From the NCBI GenBank assembly GCA_903889245.1, contig CAISWQ010000024.1:1-64000 (forward strand): a stretch of DNA of 64,000 bases, read 5' to 3'. This document shows, piece after piece, positions 63,293-64,000 of this stretch (the first letter of the stretch is position 1; every line of letters begins with the position of its first letter). The notes under the pieces are model-generated. The model was not told where the DNA came from. It was given only the letters and a program-made list of their open reading frames with translations, and made no database searches. Origin of the DNA: an uncultured Lentisphaerota bacterium (GTDB lineage Bacteria; Verrucomicrobiota; Kiritimatiellia; CAIQIC01). A program made the translations under genes and the position numbers.

Positions 63293-64000
63293 ATGAATGC
63301 GACGCGCAAAAGCATCCTGGCGTTCGGCGAAATCCTCTGGGACGTGTTCCCGGATGGCGCGCACATCGGTGGCGCGCCATTCAACCTCGCGGCGCACGCG
63401 GTCCGCTGCGGGCTTACGGCGCAGTTGCTCTCGCGCGTCGGCGCGGATGACCTCGGCAGCCGTGCGCTGGCGGAGGCGCAGCGGCTCGGCGTCGGTGCGG
63501 ATTTTGTTCCGGCCGATGCGCAGCATCCCACCGGCACGGTCACCGTCCAGCTTTCGCCGGAAGGCCAGCCGACCTACACCATCCACACCGGCGTGGCGTG
63601 GGATTTCATCACCGCCGACGCTGCCAAGCTACAGGCGCTGCCGGTGGACGCCATCTGCTTCGGCACGCTGGCGCAGCGCAGCGCGACCTCGCGCGCCAGC
63701 CTGCGGTGCGTGTTGGAAATCTTCCCGTCCGCGCCGGTGTTCTTCGACGTCAACCTGCGCCAGCAGTTCTATTCGCGCGAGCTGATCGCGGAGGGCTTGC
63801 AGAGGACGACTATCCTGAAGCTGAACGAAAGCGAAGTTGAGGTCCTGTCGGAATTACTGCTGGGTACGCGCTTGGCAGAAGAAACGTTCGCGCGGAAAAT
63901 CCAGGAGCAGTATCCAGGCGTACAGATCGTGTTGGTGACGCGCGGCGCGCACGGCTGCCTGCTCGTCGAGCGCGCCGGCTTGGCGACGGCGATGCCCGGC
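63293..64000 (+). CDS. PfkB-family sugar kinase (fructokinase type), 3' end outside window
   Basis: 236 codons are present and the frame is open to the window edge. ILAFGEILWDVFPDGAHIGG, APFNLAAHAVRCGL, LLSRVGADDLGSRAL and VFFDVNLRQQFYS match fructokinase/ribokinase enzymes. The C-terminal DTTGAGD anion hole lies beyond 64000. Likely phosphorylates fructose. The ORF track misses the frame because no stop is reached. Confidence 0.92.
   Translation, partial: MNATRKSILAFGEILWDVFPDGAHIGGAPFNLAAHAVRCGLTAQLLSRVGADDLGSRALAEAQRLGVGADFVPADAQHPTGTVTVQLSPEGQPTYTIHTGVAWDFITADAAKLQALPVDAICFGTLAQRSATSRASLRCVLEIFPSAPVFFDVNLRQQFYSRELIAEGLQRTTILKLNESEVEVLSELLLGTRLAEETFARKIQEQYPGVQIVLVTRGAHGCLLVERAGLATAMPG

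Overview
The window is a stretch of GC-rich chromosome from a Gram-negative, probably free-living heterotroph. The best guess is a PVC-superphylum bacterium of the Verrucomicrobiota/Kiritimatiellota type. This is inferred from gene content and repeat style; no rRNA or marker phylogeny is visible. The indicators are secreted fucosidases, DUF1080 and Tat-exported Gfo/Idh/MocA proteins, a DUF4838 protein, giant DUF11/CARDB and InlB-type-repeat surface proteins, an LPS operon (lpxK and glycosyltransferases), and several families of intergenic palindromes.

Layout. 0.2-5.4 kb: two exported alpha-L-fucosidase-type hydrolases (GH95-like, GH29) and a periplasmic MsrA, separated by repeat-rich spacers. 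5.9-15.1 kb: a DUF4190/pseudopilin hybrid, pgi, a lipoprotein pair flanked by ~140 bp direct repeats, a CNNM/CorC-type membrane protein, mtnA, a CPBP protease and a GT2 transferase. 15.3-31.4 kb: two very large surface proteins (2156 and 2192 aa), a HEAT-repeat lipoprotein and a TPR lipoprotein. 31.6-33.6 kb: a YjbQ protein and a CNNM transporter with a fused PTS EIIA-like domain. 33.7-40.1 kb (minus): an overlapping LPS operon, lpxK > GT9 > GT2 > CPBP protease > Kdo/WaaP-like kinase fused to a glycosidase-like domain > YgbA-like. 40.4-43.1 kb: sugar-catabolic exported proteins. 43.2-44.5 kb: a frameshifted HNH endonuclease with two small ORFs. 44.7-49.7 kb: a DUF4838 protein, a transglutaminase-like protein and an ORF6N remnant. 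49.7-52.8 kb: hexapeptide transferase, a four-helix-bundle gene bounded by inverted repeats, a sugar epimerase, a methyltransferase and tRNA-Gly. 52.8-62.0 kb (minus): a housekeeping run trpF > trpB > yicC > gmk > coaC > homocysteine methyltransferase/MTHFR, then a lower-GC two-gene island (FRG-domain protein plus zinc-ribbon/TM/TPR protein), then coaB. 62.2-64 kb: a YCF48-like lipoprotein and a truncated PfkB sugar kinase.

Three observations stand out. (1) A dispersed palindrome, consensus TTTTCCAAGGCTTGGAAAA, occurs about 28 times. Within clusters the copies are almost always 31-32 bp apart centre to centre, which is three DNA helical turns. It lies between genes of every orientation and also in-frame inside trpF, gmk and the start of a giant surface protein. 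(2) In the 2156-aa protein a DUF2341-LamG cassette appears circularly permuted and inserted in the middle of a DUF11 domain, with CTGG at both joints. (3) The two-gene FRG/zinc-ribbon-TPR island between the folate gene and coaB looks horizontally acquired and is the best candidate here for an undescribed accessory system.
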